Shown here piece after piece: positions 34,373 to 41,923 of a stretch of DNA of 47,407 nucleotides; positions within the stretch are counted from its first letter, which is position 1; each line of letters opens with the position of its first letter. The notes below the pieces were generated by a model. The model did not search any database, was not told the origin of the DNA, and was given only the letters and a program-made list of their open reading frames with translations. The stretch lies in the IMG/VR virus record IMGVR_UViG_3300032163_000027, positions 1-47,407 of that record; one strand, given 5' to 3'. The position numbers and the translations under genes are program-made. This stretch comes from a virus.

Positions 34373-36235
34373 TCACCGCCGTCCCCGCCGCGCCTGTCCC
34401 AAGTCGATCATGTCGGACGCCTGCCCCATCGTGAGGCCAGCCGCTATCGGTGCCCGCAGCTTCCGCAGAAGCGCGATCTGCTTCGGGCTGGCCGGACGCT
34501 TGCGCCAGGGGGCGTCCGTCGCCTTGAGCCGCTGGACGCTTTGCCGGTGTTGGAGCACGAACGTCTCCGCTGTGCCGGCGGCATCGTCTGAGGTCAGAAT
34601 GTCCGTCGCCAGCGTGCGCTGACGCGCCGGCCCTTGCGTCGGGCGGAACGTCGCCGCCAGCGTCCAGTGCCCCAGGAGGTCACGGCTGACCGTCAGCGTC
34701 TCGTTCCCGTCCTCCCATGGGTAGGACAGCCGGTACACATCCTCAGCCGTTTTGAGCCAGTTCAAGGCCCGCCCGGCGCCGAAGGCCGTCAACGTCGGGA
34801 CCGTCCACACGTCGAAGGTCGAGCAGACCACCCGCAGGTCGGCCATCGAGACGCGGCCCAGCGTTGACAGGTCGAGCGCCGGGTACTTCGCCAGCATCTC
34901 GTCGAGTTCGTCAGCCGTCTTCCGCAGATCGTCGCCCTTGGTCTTGAGCCCTGGCGGCAGGCCGTAGAGCACCGGGCTGGCCTGGAGGGAGTGCCGTCTG
35001 GCCACGTCGACCAGATCGATCACGACGCACTCGGTCTTGCCAGGATGAATCCGCAGACCGCGGCCGGTCATCTGTTCGTAGAGGGTGGCGCTCTTGGTGG
35101 GCTTCGCGTGCAGGATGCAACTGGTGGCCGGGAGGTCCGTCCCTTCCGTGAGCACCATGCAGTTCGCGATCACGCGAATGGAGCCGGCGGAGTAGTCCGC
35201 GAGCATCTGTCGACGGATGTCCTTCGGTGTCTCCCCGCTCACCGCCGCTGCCGGGATACCCGCATCGTTGAACGCCTCCGCGATGGCGTGGGCGTGCTTC
35301 ACGTCGACCGAGAACGCGATGGTCTGCCGTCCGTTCGCGTGCTCGAGCCACGCATTCACCGCGAGACGGTTCCGCCCGGCCGTGTTCACGGCATCGGCCA
35401 GATCGCGCTGGTTGAAGTCCCCGTGTGTCGTCCTGACGTCGTCGAGGCTCTCGGTCGTCTCCACCACCCAGGGCGTGATCGGCACCAGCCAGTCCTGCTC
35501 GATGGCGGTTCGCAACGCATAGGAATACGCGATCTGTTGGTAGACACATCCCAAGCCGACGGCGTCGGAGCGGTTCGGGGTCGCCGTCACCCCGACCAGG
35601 AGCCGGTCCTGGGGCGCGATCTGGTCCCAGCCTTTGAGGGCCGCTTCCATGACCGCGACGTCGCCGAAGGTGGCAGCGTCGATCTCGCCCTCGCCGTCGG
35701 TGGCATCCGCAGCCGGCAGGAACCCGAGGCGCACGAGGACGTTCCGGTAGGTCGACGCCGCCGCGTGGTGGGCTTCGTCGATGATGACCAACCGAAACGT
35801 GTGCGACCGCTGGAGCCGGTCCAGCCGGCGGAATCCCATCGCCGACAAGGTCTGGATACTCGCCACCACCACGTCACTGTGCGGGGTCGCGTGGCGGTCG
35901 CCCTGCTCGACACTGACCAGCAGGCCGGGGTTGGCCTGCACCAGCTTCGCCGCCGCTTGGTCGAGCAGTTCCTCCCGGTGCGCCACCACGAGCATGGACC
36001 GCTGGCCGGCGGGGAACGTCTGGAGCCAGTCCCGAAGTCCCGGCCACCGGAGCATGGCCGAGAACACCACGGTCTTGCCCGTGCCCGTGGGCATCTTCAG
36101 CAGCAGCCGGTTCTGGCCTGCCGCCCTGGCTGCGCTGATGGCCTCCAGGGCGGCGATCTGGTGCGGACGGAGGGTAGGCGCCCCCCGTCCGTCGGTCGGG
36201 GCGCCACGGGGCGCCTGTGCGGTCTGTGGCGCCAT
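34373..36235 (-). CDS. SF2 DNA helicase (DEAH)
   Basis: A 620-residue protein from the ATG at 36233-36235, which overlaps the previous stop as TAATG. LRPHQIAALEAI precedes Walker A MPTGTGKT (48-55); motif II is IIDEAHH (151-157); LLVGVTATPNRSD is motif III; MTGRGLRIHPGK is motif VI. This is the type of phage UvsW/RecG-like or restriction-type helicase used in recombination-dependent replication. The last 60 residues (SPKQIALLRKLRAPIAAGLTMGQASDMIDL) form a small domain often found at the C-termini of phage recombination proteins. Confidence 0.92.
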   Translation of the reverse strand: MAPQTAQAPRGAPTDGRGAPTLRPHQIAALEAISAARAAGQNRLLLKMPTGTGKTVVFSAMLRWPGLRDWLQTFPAGQRSMLVVAHREELLDQAAAKLVQANPGLLVSVEQGDRHATPHSDVVVASIQTLSAMGFRRLDRLQRSHTFRLVIIDEAHHAAASTYRNVLVRLGFLPAADATDGEGEIDAATFGDVAVMEAALKGWDQIAPQDRLLVGVTATPNRSDAVGLGCVYQQIAYSYALRTAIEQDWLVPITPWVVETTESLDDVRTTHGDFNQRDLADAVNTAGRNRLAVNAWLEHANGRQTIAFSVDVKHAHAIAEAFNDAGIPAAAVSGETPKDIRRQMLADYSAGSIRVIANCMVLTEGTDLPATSCILHAKPTKSATLYEQMTGRGLRIHPGKTECVVIDLVDVARRHSLQASPVLYGLPPGLKTKGDDLRKTADELDEMLAKYPALDLSTLGRVSMADLRVVCSTFDVWTVPTLTAFGAGRALNWLKTAEDVYRLSYPWEDGNETLTVSRDLLGHWTLAATFRPTQGPARQRTLATDILTSDDAAGTAETFVLQHRQSVQRLKATDAPWRKRPASPKQIALLRKLRAPIAAGLTMGQASDMIDLGQARRGRR

Positions 36236-37203
36236 TAGACGACCTTCGTCGTCTTGCGCGCCCGGACGCCCGGCCACAAGTCAAGGCGCTCGTGGAGGGA
36301 CCGGGCATATTCGTTGATTTTCACCGGGTTCACTGTGAGCACGTCCAACGGGATCCCGTGCTTGCCGCTCACGACCGCTTCGATGAACGCCCGAGCATCG
36401 AGCACTTCGCCTGACCACGTCGTGCGGTCGAACCCCCCGGCCCGGAGGATGTCCGGCTTGACCTCTTCGACCTGAATCTCCAATGGGGCAGCTTCGACGG
36501 CATCGGCCTGGAGTCGAATGGCCTGGGCTTTCTGCGCGTTGGCGATGGCCGTGGCGATCTTCTCGGATGCCAGGAGTCGCGCCGCCGCCTTGTCCGGGTT
36601 CGCGTAGCCGGCGTATCGCGCGGAGTCGACCGCCCGCTGGGTCCGCACGTAGTCGTCGACGAACCGCTGCTCTCGCTCGCTCAGGTTGTCGGATGCCGCC
36701 TCGATCCGGTCCGCTTCCTCGCGTTGACGCTGCAACGCCAGCTCCCGGTCCTGCCGCGCCTGGTCTTCCGCCTCACGCCTCAGCCGTTCCTGCTCCTGCG
36801 CCACCCGGCGTCGTTCGGCGTCGACATACCGATTGTGCAGGTTGTTCGCGATGGCGCCGGCCTCCTCCAAGGGGTCAACGGCCCGCTTCCGTGCAGCCAC
36901 GAGCCGTCTGTGGAACTGGCTGGCGAGTTGGCAGACGGACCAGTGCGCTTCGACTTCCTTCTTGTCGAGGGTCGTGGCCTTGACGAACCGCTGGAGGTCC
37001 AGGTCGGCTTCGGCATCCTGGGGCGGGAGCAACGCCTTCGCGCGTGCCAAGGTGTCGATGGCCTTGGCTTCGAGTGTTCTGGCCGTGCTGAAGAAGGGAA
37101 TCAGCCCCTTCAGGAAGACCGTGATCTGGTGGCCGTCGCCGAGAGTGAGCGTGAGTTCTGGGTTCGCGGGTTCAAGGTCGGTGGGAGTGTGTCGCTGTGC
37201 CAT
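36235..37203 (-). CDS. Coiled-coil phage protein with an inserted terminase-small-like domain
   Basis: A 322-residue protein from the ATG at 37201-37203 behind AAGGAG. Residues 35-170 form a long coiled coil ending in RREAEDQARQDRELALQRQREEADRIEA. Residues about 246-318 (VKPDILRAGGFDRTTWSGEVLDARAFIEAVVSGKHG...NPVKINEYARSLHERLDLWPGV) match the C-terminal domain of a phage protein family found in recombination operons. Between them, residues 173-228 (LSEREQRFVDDYVRTQRAVDSARYAGYANPDKAAARLLASEKIATAI) look like the HTH of small terminase subunits. The promoter upstream has a -35 TTGACA in the palindrome at 37247 and a -10 TAGACT at 37227-37232. Confidence 0.8.
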   Translation of the reverse strand: MAQRHTPTDLEPANPELTLTLGDGHQITVFLKGLIPFFSTARTLEAKAIDTLARAKALLPPQDAEADLDLQRFVKATTLDKKEVEAHWSVCQLASQFHRRLVAARKRAVDPLEEAGAIANNLHNRYVDAERRRVAQEQERLRREAEDQARQDRELALQRQREEADRIEAASDNLSEREQRFVDDYVRTQRAVDSARYAGYANPDKAAARLLASEKIATAIANAQKAQAIRLQADAVEAAPLEIQVEEVKPDILRAGGFDRTTWSGEVLDARAFIEAVVSGKHGIPLDVLTVNPVKINEYARSLHERLDLWPGVRARKTTKVV

Positions 37204-37226
37204 GTGTCTGTTCTCCTTCTTTTCTG

Positions 37227-37257
37227 AGTCTACAGACGACACGGCGACTTGTCAAGT
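37227..37257 (-). promoter_or_regulatory. Early promoter with palindromic operator
   Basis: ACTTGTCAAGT at 37247-37257 is a perfect 11-bp palindrome. On the minus strand it holds the -35 hexamer TTGACA (37255-37250), 17 bases before the -10-like hexamer TAGACT (37232-37227). A transcript would begin near 37220 and reach the AAGGAG of the coiled-coil gene. The palindrome over the -35 is what a repressor site looks like. Confidence 0.7.
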
Positions 37258-38967
37258 GTCGAACGGGAGCCCATCGGCGGGCCGGAGGCAATGTCGAGAA
37301 AACCAGATCGTTTCTCGGGCCGCATTCTCCCGCCCGCGTCCATCGCCTTGGGAGCCGTATCCACCGGCCGCTTTCCACGGAACAGCCGTCCAGGAGTCCA
37401 GCATCGCGTGCTCGGTGTCGTACCCGCAGAGCGCGATCCGTAGTAGGGGGTCGTCGCCGTGCGCGATGGCCCAGGCCCGCACGTCGGCCGCGACGGTGCC
37501 GGAGTCCACCGCGTAGCAGCCCGTGTCCCGGTCGGCGTCGTCGCCGTACGGCGGGTCAAGGAGCACGCCGGTCAGCCCTTGCTTGACCGTGGGCGTCGGC
37601 CCGCAGACACGCTCCCAATCGCCACAGCAGACCCGAACGTGACGCAAGCGGGCGGCCAGCGCCGCGAACCACTCGCCCTGCCCGGCATCGCCCAGATGCA
37701 CGAGCTGCCGGTGGACGCCCCGCCCGGCATCGCCCAGATGCACGAGCTTCCGGTGGACGCCCTGCCCGGCACCCAGATGCACGCGCTGCCGCTTCGCGAT
37801 GCCGTCAGCGCCCACATCGGTCATCTGCCCATCGACTGACTGCCACGGGCCTTTCCCGGAGCACCACCCGCCAGCAATCCAGCAACAGATCCCCCACACC
37901 CACCACCCGGCGATCTTCACATCGAAATAGTCCGGGTCGCCTTCGAGCTTGGCGGTGAGCGTGGCCCGCTGATTGACGAGCCAGATGTGGCGCGCGTGTT
38001 GATCGTTCTCATTCACGGGCCAGTTCGCGGCGTCAGCGACGGCGTCAGGATCAGCCGCGAGTGCTCGCCAAAAGTTGCAGTTGTGAGACGCGAGCCCTTC
38101 GGCGATAAATGTATGGCTGTCCGTCTCAATGGCCAGAACAGGCACGACCCCGACATACTCTTTCTTCACGAGCGCGACAACGCGATGATCGCGACCGTAG
38201 AGTGAGACGCGCCCAGCGGCGATCTTTGTCCGTAACTTCGCGATCAGACGTTCCGGGCGCGTCAGCATCAGAAATCGGAGGGATTCATACCGTCCGCCGC
38301 CGATTCGCACGAACCTGCACCGCTTCGCAGCTTGCATGCTCGTCTTGAAGCCGCGCGAGGCCAACCACGCGCAGGCACGCGTCAGGGCGCCGCCGGTGTT
38401 CTGCGACACCCCGAGACACCACCCTGGGCCGTTCGTGAGGTGTCCTTCGCCATCGAAGAATCCACCAATCCATCCAGCATCCCACGTCTCTTCTCGATCA
38501 GCGACTGGGGCCACCTTCAGCACCCAGGAACACTGAGCGCGTCGGTTCGCCACGAGTGATTTCGTCGCACCCCATCGCCATCCGCGGCCGCCTGTACGAT
38601 GCGACCCAATGAGCCATTGATGATCTTCGGACGCGACGATCACCGTGCCATCATCGAACGTGAGTCGGTACGATGGACGCGAGACTCGTTGGATGCGCGT
38701 GATCGTCGTCGCGCGCCATTTCCGATAACTCATAGGCGCCCGTAATCCTGATCGCGATGGGCCATTCTGCTCATCGAATCCGTATAACTCATCGCCAACC
38801 GATAGAGTCCCAGCCGCGCGCCACTGTAGATCCGTCGTCAGTAAACGCGTCTCTGGGGCTAGGCACACGAAGCCGTCTTTGTCGTTGACGGTTTCGATCT
38901 GGGGTGCAGTTGGTCGGCCGAGCAGGACCGCAAGGCTCCCAGCGAACGGCTCGACGTAGTTCGGCAC
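37252..38967 (-). CDS. D12-class DNA adenine methyltransferase with intein; N-terminus frameshifted
   Basis: The uninterrupted frame starts at a GTG (38965-38967) and has 571 residues. Extein motifs are VEPFAGSLAVLLGRP (SAM-binding motif I), ETVNDKDGFV|CNFWRAL, WPVNENDQHARHIWLV and the catalytic LLDPPYGDD (471-474), so it is a D12 N6-adenine methyltransferase, as many phages carry to avoid restriction. The usual N-terminus, RAPFP-YFGGKSR, is split: LRAPFP lies in one frame and YFGGKSRAASLIWERFGD in this frame just upstream of the GTG, separated by eight extra bases (39022-39029). The true product may therefore be inactive or need another start. Residues 391-431 contain 14-residue repeats (HLGDAGQGVHRK type). 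Confidence 0.85.
   Translation of the reverse strand: MPNYVEPFAGSLAVLLGRPTAPQIETVNDKDGFVCLAPETRLLTTDLQWRAAGTLSVGDELYGFDEQNGPSRSGLRAPMSYRKWRATTITRIQRVSRPSYRLTFDDGTVIVASEDHQWLIGSHRTGGRGWRWGATKSLVANRRAQCSWVLKVAPVADREETWDAGWIGGFFDGEGHLTNGPGWCLGVSQNTGGALTRACAWLASRGFKTSMQAAKRCRFVRIGGGRYESLRFLMLTRPERLIAKLRTKIAAGRVSLYGRDHRVVALVKKEYVGVVPVLAIETDSHTFIAEGLASHNCNFWRALAADPDAVADAANWPVNENDQHARHIWLVNQRATLTAKLEGDPDYFDVKIAGWWVWGICCWIAGGWCSGKGPWQSVDGQMTDVGADGIAKRQRVHLGAGQGVHRKLVHLGDAGRGVHRQLVHLGDAGQGEWFAALAARLRHVRVCCGDWERVCGPTPTVKQGLTGVLLDPPYGDDADRDTGCYAVDSGTVAADVRAWAIAHGDDPLLRIALCGYDTEHAMLDSWTAVPWKAAGGYGSQGDGRGRENAARETIWFSRHCLRPADGLPFDT
37681..37800 (-). repeat. 42-bp tandem repeats in the methyltransferase gene
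   Basis: Three units begin at 37681, 37723 and 37765 (cccggcatcgcccagatgca, and cccggcacccagatg with three bases lost in the third). They encode 14-residue repeats between the extein motifs. The frame is kept. This is not a CRISPR array: there are no spacers. Confidence 0.85.
38080..38865 (-). mobile_element. Intein with LAGLIDADG-type endonuclease inside the methyltransferase
   Basis: 262 residues (35-296 of the host frame). It starts CLAPETRLLTTDLQWRAAG, the block A pattern, has VSRPSYRLTFDDGTVIVASEDHQW (block B, with His), and ends VVPVLAIETDSHTFIAEGLASHN before Cys, the block F and G pattern with penultimate His and terminal Asn. A LAGLIDADG-like motif, DAGWIGGFFDGEGHL (163-177), marks a homing endonuclease. 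Splicing would join V to CNFWRAL. Insertion is at the conserved NDKDGFV-CNFW site. Confidence 0.92.
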
Positions 38968-39021
38968 ATCGCCGAATCGCTCCCAGATGAGCGAGGCGGC
39001 GCGAGACTTCCCACCAAAGTA

Positions 39022-39029
39022 CGCCCCTA
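39022..39029 (-). other. Eight-base insertion that breaks the methyltransferase N-terminus
   Basis: Removing TAGGGGCG (minus strand) turns CCG-TAG into TTC-CCG-TAC-TTT-GGT, restoring the conserved FPYFGGK motif in one frame with LRAP before it and SRAASLIW after it. The eight bases are bounded by a direct CGTA on each side, as expected of a small duplication or slippage. An assembly error cannot be excluded. Confidence 0.65.
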
Positions 39030-39116
39030 CGGGAACGGAGCGCGAAGCTCCGTCCCGTTGACCCTCCTACTACTCGACATCGCGCCACGTCTGGCGATTG
39101 ACGATTCGGAACACAT
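39030..39116 (-). pseudogene. Detached N-terminal piece of the methyltransferase
   Basis: From an ATG at 39114-39116, or an in-frame ATG at 39078-39080, the frame reads MSSSRRVNGTELRAPFP and then stops at TAG (39027-39029). LRAPFP is the expected start of the D12 methyltransferase, so this is the N-terminal part cut off by the eight-base insertion. It lies just downstream of the palindromic site at 39125. Confidence 0.5.
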
Positions 39117-39124
39117 AAACAGGC

Positions 39125-39135
39125 ACTTGTCAAGT
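39125..39135 (-). promoter_or_regulatory. Palindromic operator before the methyltransferase
   Basis: ACTTGTCAAGT, identical to the sites at 37247 and 42168, lies at the end of the gene 39130-39459 and ahead of the methyltransferase. TTGACA is on the minus strand at 39133-39128. No good -10 follows at 17 bases, so promoter activity is uncertain, but the exact repeat of the operator sequence is striking. Confidence 0.6.
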
Positions 39136-39459
39136 AGCGGTGCTCCTAGCGACGGCGTCTCGATACTCCTCGCGATGGGCCCGCCTGGCTACGGCCACGG
39201 TGGCCGCAACCACTTCCCAAAGCCGCTTGTCTGGTATCGCTCTCGACCAGGCTGGCAGATACGTGCGGATGCGCTCGAGGATGGGCACGTCGCCAGGCGC
39301 ATCGAACAGGGCTCGGTCGGGGAACCCGTGGCGCCAGGTAGCATTCGTGTTCCCGAGTAGAGCGTGGGTCACGATCTGATCTTCGACGACGAGCAGTCTG
39401 GCCCGTAGGGTGCTGCGTTCTTTCGTCAGCCGGTCAAGTATCTTGTCGTTCTCTCGCAT
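39130..39459 (-). CDS. Small protein of unknown function
   Basis: A 109-residue protein with a helical start (KILDRLTKERSTLRARLLVVEDQIV), then PERIRTYLPAWSRAIPDKRLWEVVAATVAVARRAHREEY. Its site AGAAGGAGAAGACACATG is shared with two other early genes. No family recognised. Its stop lies inside the palindrome at 39125. Confidence 0.7.
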   Translation of the reverse strand: MRENDKILDRLTKERSTLRARLLVVEDQIVTHALLGNTNATWRHGFPDRALFDAPGDVPILERIRTYLPAWSRAIPDKRLWEVVAATVAVARRAHREEYRDAVARSTAT

Positions 39460-39565
39460 GTGTCTTCTCCTTCTGTGTGAACGTCACCCCATCATCCGTC
39501 CGTTCGATGATCAGGGCCCGCGTCCGATGCACGGCGCCGTGCTGCCGGTCGTCGTACGACATCAT
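39434..39565 (-). CDS. 43-residue protein related to the end of the HNH gene
   Basis: Starts at the ATG at 39563-39565 (ATGA overlap with the previous stop) and ends inside the next gene. Residues GAVHRTRALIIERTDDGVTFT match DAVHRTRNLVVARTDDGVTFT at the end of the HNH protein, so it seems a duplicated fragment with a new tail. Whether it is translated into something useful is unknown. Confidence 0.55.
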   Translation of the reverse strand: MMSYDDRQHGAVHRTRALIIERTDDGVTFTQKEKTHARERQDT

Positions 39566-39849
39566 CGCTTCGCCCAGCAGGACGGGCAGGTCGGCCGGCG
39601 TCCCCGTTTCAGCGCCTTGACCGGGACGACTCGCCCACACCGACAGCGGCGCATGGTCCCAGCCGGTCGACCCCGGCGTGTCTCGGGCGGTGGTGGTGTC
39701 ACAGGCACGCGGGTCTTCCCTGGGTCGCTGGGTTCTCGAACAAACAGGCCATCGGTCGCCCCGTAGTCCGTCAGGTAGTCGTGGGTTCGCGTGATCCCCC
39801 CGCAGCCGGGGATGGCGGTTCGCATGGCGCCGGACCAGACGACGGTCAT
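39562..39849 (-). CDS. Small zinc-binding protein of unknown function
   Basis: A 95-residue protein starting at the ATG at 39847-39849 (ATGA overlap with the HNH stop). Two Cys pairs (CRCG and CPSC) at the C-terminus with basic residues between (RVVPVKALKRGRRPT) suggest a zinc ribbon; a proline- and arginine-rich linker precedes it. Residues 1-30 hold GCGGITRTHDY. Confidence 0.7.
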   Translation of the reverse strand: MTVVWSGAMRTAIPGCGGITRTHDYLTDYGATDGLFVREPSDPGKTRVPVTPPPPETRRGRPAGTMRRCRCGRVVPVKALKRGRRPTCPSCWAKR

Positions 39850-40163
39850 GGCCGCCACGTGAACGTCACCCCGTCATCGGTGCGCGCCACGACCAAGTTC
39901 CGCGTCCGGTGGACAGCATCGTGGCAGTCCGCGCACAGGAGCACGAGGTTCTCCAGCGTGTCCTCGCCGCACTGGGATCGGAACACGATGTGATGGTGGT
40001 GCCTGGGGCGTCTCAGGACACTCTCGTCGCATCCCCGACACCGGTAGTCGTCGCGGAGGTCCACCAGTTTGCAGACCCTGACGTAGGCGCGGTACGCGGC
40101 ACCGCGCCGTTGGGCTCTGGCCCGAGCGGTGGGGCCTGGAGGCTTGCGCTCGCGACGAATCAC
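39846..40163 (-). CDS. HNH endonuclease
   Basis: A 105-residue protein from the GTG at 40161-40163, which gives a GTGA overlap and a GAGG site; a GTG six bases earlier is possible. The HNH fold shows CRGC, then HHHHIVFRSQCGEDTLENLVLLCADCHDAVH, with paired cysteines for zinc. It may be a free-standing homing nuclease or assist packaging or recombination; phage HNH proteins do either. Its last 20 residues recur in the small gene at 39434. Confidence 0.88.
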   Translation of the reverse strand: MIRRERKPPGPTARARAQRRGAAYRAYVRVCKLVDLRDDYRCRGCDESVLRRPRHHHHIVFRSQCGEDTLENLVLLCADCHDAVHRTRNLVVARTDDGVTFTWRP

Positions 40164-40279
40164 CGCCACGCCTCATGATGTTCCGGCCGTCGATAGAACT
40201 GCGCGAGCCACGTCCCCGACACCTGCCCGAGGGATGGGCGACGATACCGGCGCCACCATCGACGTAACCACGCCCTCAC
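40160..40279 (-). CDS. 39-residue Arg/Trp-rich small protein
   Basis: MRAWLRRWWRRYRRPSLGQV plus 19 residues. The GTG start (40277-40279) and the stop (40160-40162) both overlap neighbours as GTGA, good evidence of translation. It is strongly cationic and amphipathic, like a membrane- or nucleic-acid-binding peptide. Confidence 0.55.
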   Translation of the reverse strand: MRAWLRRWWRRYRRPSLGQVSGTWLAQFYRRPEHHEAWR

Positions 40280-40863
40280 GACGCCCGCCCGCAACATCGG
40301 CTGATGACATCCCGCGCGTCGTCAAAGTCCCGGAGCCGCTTGTGCTCCTCCAGGCTGAACCGCCCTGTCGGCTTCAGGTACAACGCGAACCGCTGGATGG
40401 CCTCTGGGGCCAGCCCGAGGTCATGCGCCTCCAGGATGGCTTGCAGGGCTGTCTGAATGGGGTGGCTACGCTGGGGAATGCCCGACTTGATCTCCAGCAC
40501 GCCGTAGGCGCCCCGGAGCTTCATGACGCGGTCGATCCGCCCGCCGAATCGGTAGTGGGGATGCACGGCCGGTTCTTCGATCTTGACCCACTCAGGCTGG
40601 AGGATGCTGACGACGTTCGCGTAGGCGCCCACCCACCCGCGATACTGGTCGGGCACGGTGTCGAGGTCGAGCACCCCGAGGTCGTGGCGAGCCGTCAGGT
40701 CATGGACGACCGTGCCGCGCTCGCTGGACGCCTCGGTATACCAACGTGAATCGATCCAGCCCGTGCGGTCGAGCATCTGCGTGATGCTGGGGTAGACCTC
40801 GCCCGTGACCGGCGACAGGTACGTGTGTGTTTCCTGCTCGAATCGGAACTCGACGGCGTTCAA
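40276..40863 (-). CDS. PD-(D/E)XK exonuclease, RecB-like
   Basis: A 195-residue protein with the PD-(D/E)XK layout: His54 in GTVVHD, Asp111 in FGGRIDRV, Glu124-x-Lys126 in GVLEIKSG, and Gln137 in HPIQTALQ (RecB motif). Such small nucleases pair with phage annealing proteins to make recombination substrates; the annealing-type protein is two genes away. Start overlaps the previous gene by four bases. Confidence 0.88.
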   Translation of the reverse strand: MNAVEFRFEQETHTYLSPVTGEVYPSITQMLDRTGWIDSRWYTEASSERGTVVHDLTARHDLGVLDLDTVPDQYRGWVGAYANVVSILQPEWVKIEEPAVHPHYRFGGRIDRVMKLRGAYGVLEIKSGIPQRSHPIQTALQAILEAHDLGLAPEAIQRFALYLKPTGRFSLEEHKRLRDFDDARDVISRCCGRAS

Positions 40864-41129
40864 TTCAGCCTCCCGCCGCCTGGCGCGTAGAGCAGGGGAT
40901 TGTTCTCGTCACTGTCAAGCGCCTCCACGGTCAGGTATTGTGACAGGGGCTTCGCGAGTTGGTTCCTGGTATCCGCGTTGTAGAGCCGGAGCAGCCGGCG
41001 GGCGAGGCGGACGAGGGCGAACATGACGAGCAGCGCCTCGGTGTTAGACCGGAACTCCAGGAGCACCTGTTCGATGCGCCCCTCGATGTAGATCATCCGG
41101 TCGATGTCGGTCTGCGTGACGGTCTTCAT
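40860..41129 (-). CDS. Small helical protein in the recombination module
   Basis: An 89-residue protein (MKTVTQTDIDRMIYIEGRIEQVLLEFRSNTEALLVMFALVRLARRLLRLY) with an amphipathic helix, possibly membrane-peripheral. Overlaps of four bases at both ends. Function unknown. Confidence 0.7.
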   Translation of the reverse strand: MKTVTQTDIDRMIYIEGRIEQVLLEFRSNTEALLVMFALVRLARRLLRLYNADTRNQLAKPLSQYLTVEALDSDENNPLLYAPGGGRLN

Positions 41130-41923
41130 GCTTCGGCTCCGTCATCTTCGCCGGGTTCACGCTCTTCGAGTGCCAGCGGCCCCGGTGCGCTGATGGCCTC
41201 GCAGATAGCATCGTAGAGGTTCTGCGGGATGGCCTTACTGGACGCGATCTTGTAGCGGGCTTCAAGCCACAGCTTGACCACATTCTCATCCCGACCGCTC
41301 TTCTTCAGGAGTGCCCAGAGGCGTTTCCGCTGGGGTTCGGTGATGAGTGCGGTCGAGGTGGACGTCGGGCGTGGCGTCGGCACGGGCGCGGGCTGAGCCG
41401 CTCGCTTGGGCCGCGAGGCGTCCGGCTCGTCCGCGTGGAGGTCGCCCTTGTGCCACAGGTCCAGGGCCGCCCCGAACCGCATGGCGGCGTTGCGAAGAGC
41501 ATCCCCGATGATCTCCTTCGTGGCGTCTCCACCGCTCTTGTCCCCGGCGTGACCGTAGCCGTAACGCGTGACGCCGCAGACCGTGAGCGTGATCCAAAGC
41601 CCCCCGACCTTGTCGAACAGCGGGAGCCCGTCCCCGGTCCAGGCCAGCGGCACCCACGTCCAGCACGGGTCGGCATCGAGCAGCCGGTCGGTCAGGGCCG
41701 CGTGGCCGACGTAGTCCAGATGCACGACCGCTGACGTCGCGTGATAGCCCCCGCACTCGGCACACTTCGCCTTCGGGAGCTTGTCCATCTCGTCGCGCCG
41801 CTTGAGCGGCTTCGGGAGCTTACTGATCTGGTTCGGTTGGAACGGGGCGCGCAACAGCGCGAGTCCGGGCGGGGGAGATGTGATCGGCGGCGCTGCCGCC
41901 GGAGTGTCTGGGGTTAAGGCCAT
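41126..41923 (-). CDS. Rad52-like single-strand annealing protein
   Basis: A 265-residue protein from the ATG at 41921-41923 behind AGGAG. Residues 70-160 (YVGHAALTDRLLDADPCWTWVPLAW...GLPLFDKVGGLWITLTVCGVTRYGYG...KEIIGDALRNAAMRFGAALDLWHKGDLH) match the core of phage Rad52/ERF-type annealing proteins, with the KexxgDALkxAaxxFG helix. A Pro-rich linker and a helical end (ITEPQRKRLWALLKKSGRD) follow. Together with the PD-(D/E)XK nuclease it forms a recombination pair. Confidence 0.8.
   Translation of the reverse strand: MALTPDTPAAAPPITSPPPGLALLRAPFQPNQISKLPKPLKRRDEMDKLPKAKCAECGGYHATSAVVHLDYVGHAALTDRLLDADPCWTWVPLAWTGDGLPLFDKVGGLWITLTVCGVTRYGYGHAGDKSGGDATKEIIGDALRNAAMRFGAALDLWHKGDLHADEPDASRPKRAAQPAPVPTPRPTSTSTALITEPQRKRLWALLKKSGRDENVVKLWLEARYKIASSKAIPQNLYDAICEAISAPGPLALEEREPGEDDGAEA

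Noticed and set aside
34991-36238. 415-residue open frame on the plus strand
   Set aside because: Antisense shadow of the SF2 helicase; no domain and no start signal.
37681-37800. Possible CRISPR-like repeats
   Set aside because: The units are contiguous, in frame and encode repeated residues in the methyltransferase; no spacers.
39033-39060. Strong hairpin in the methyltransferase N-terminal region as terminator
   Set aside because: No T run on either side and it overlaps coding bases for LRAPFP; it is better explained as coding sequence.
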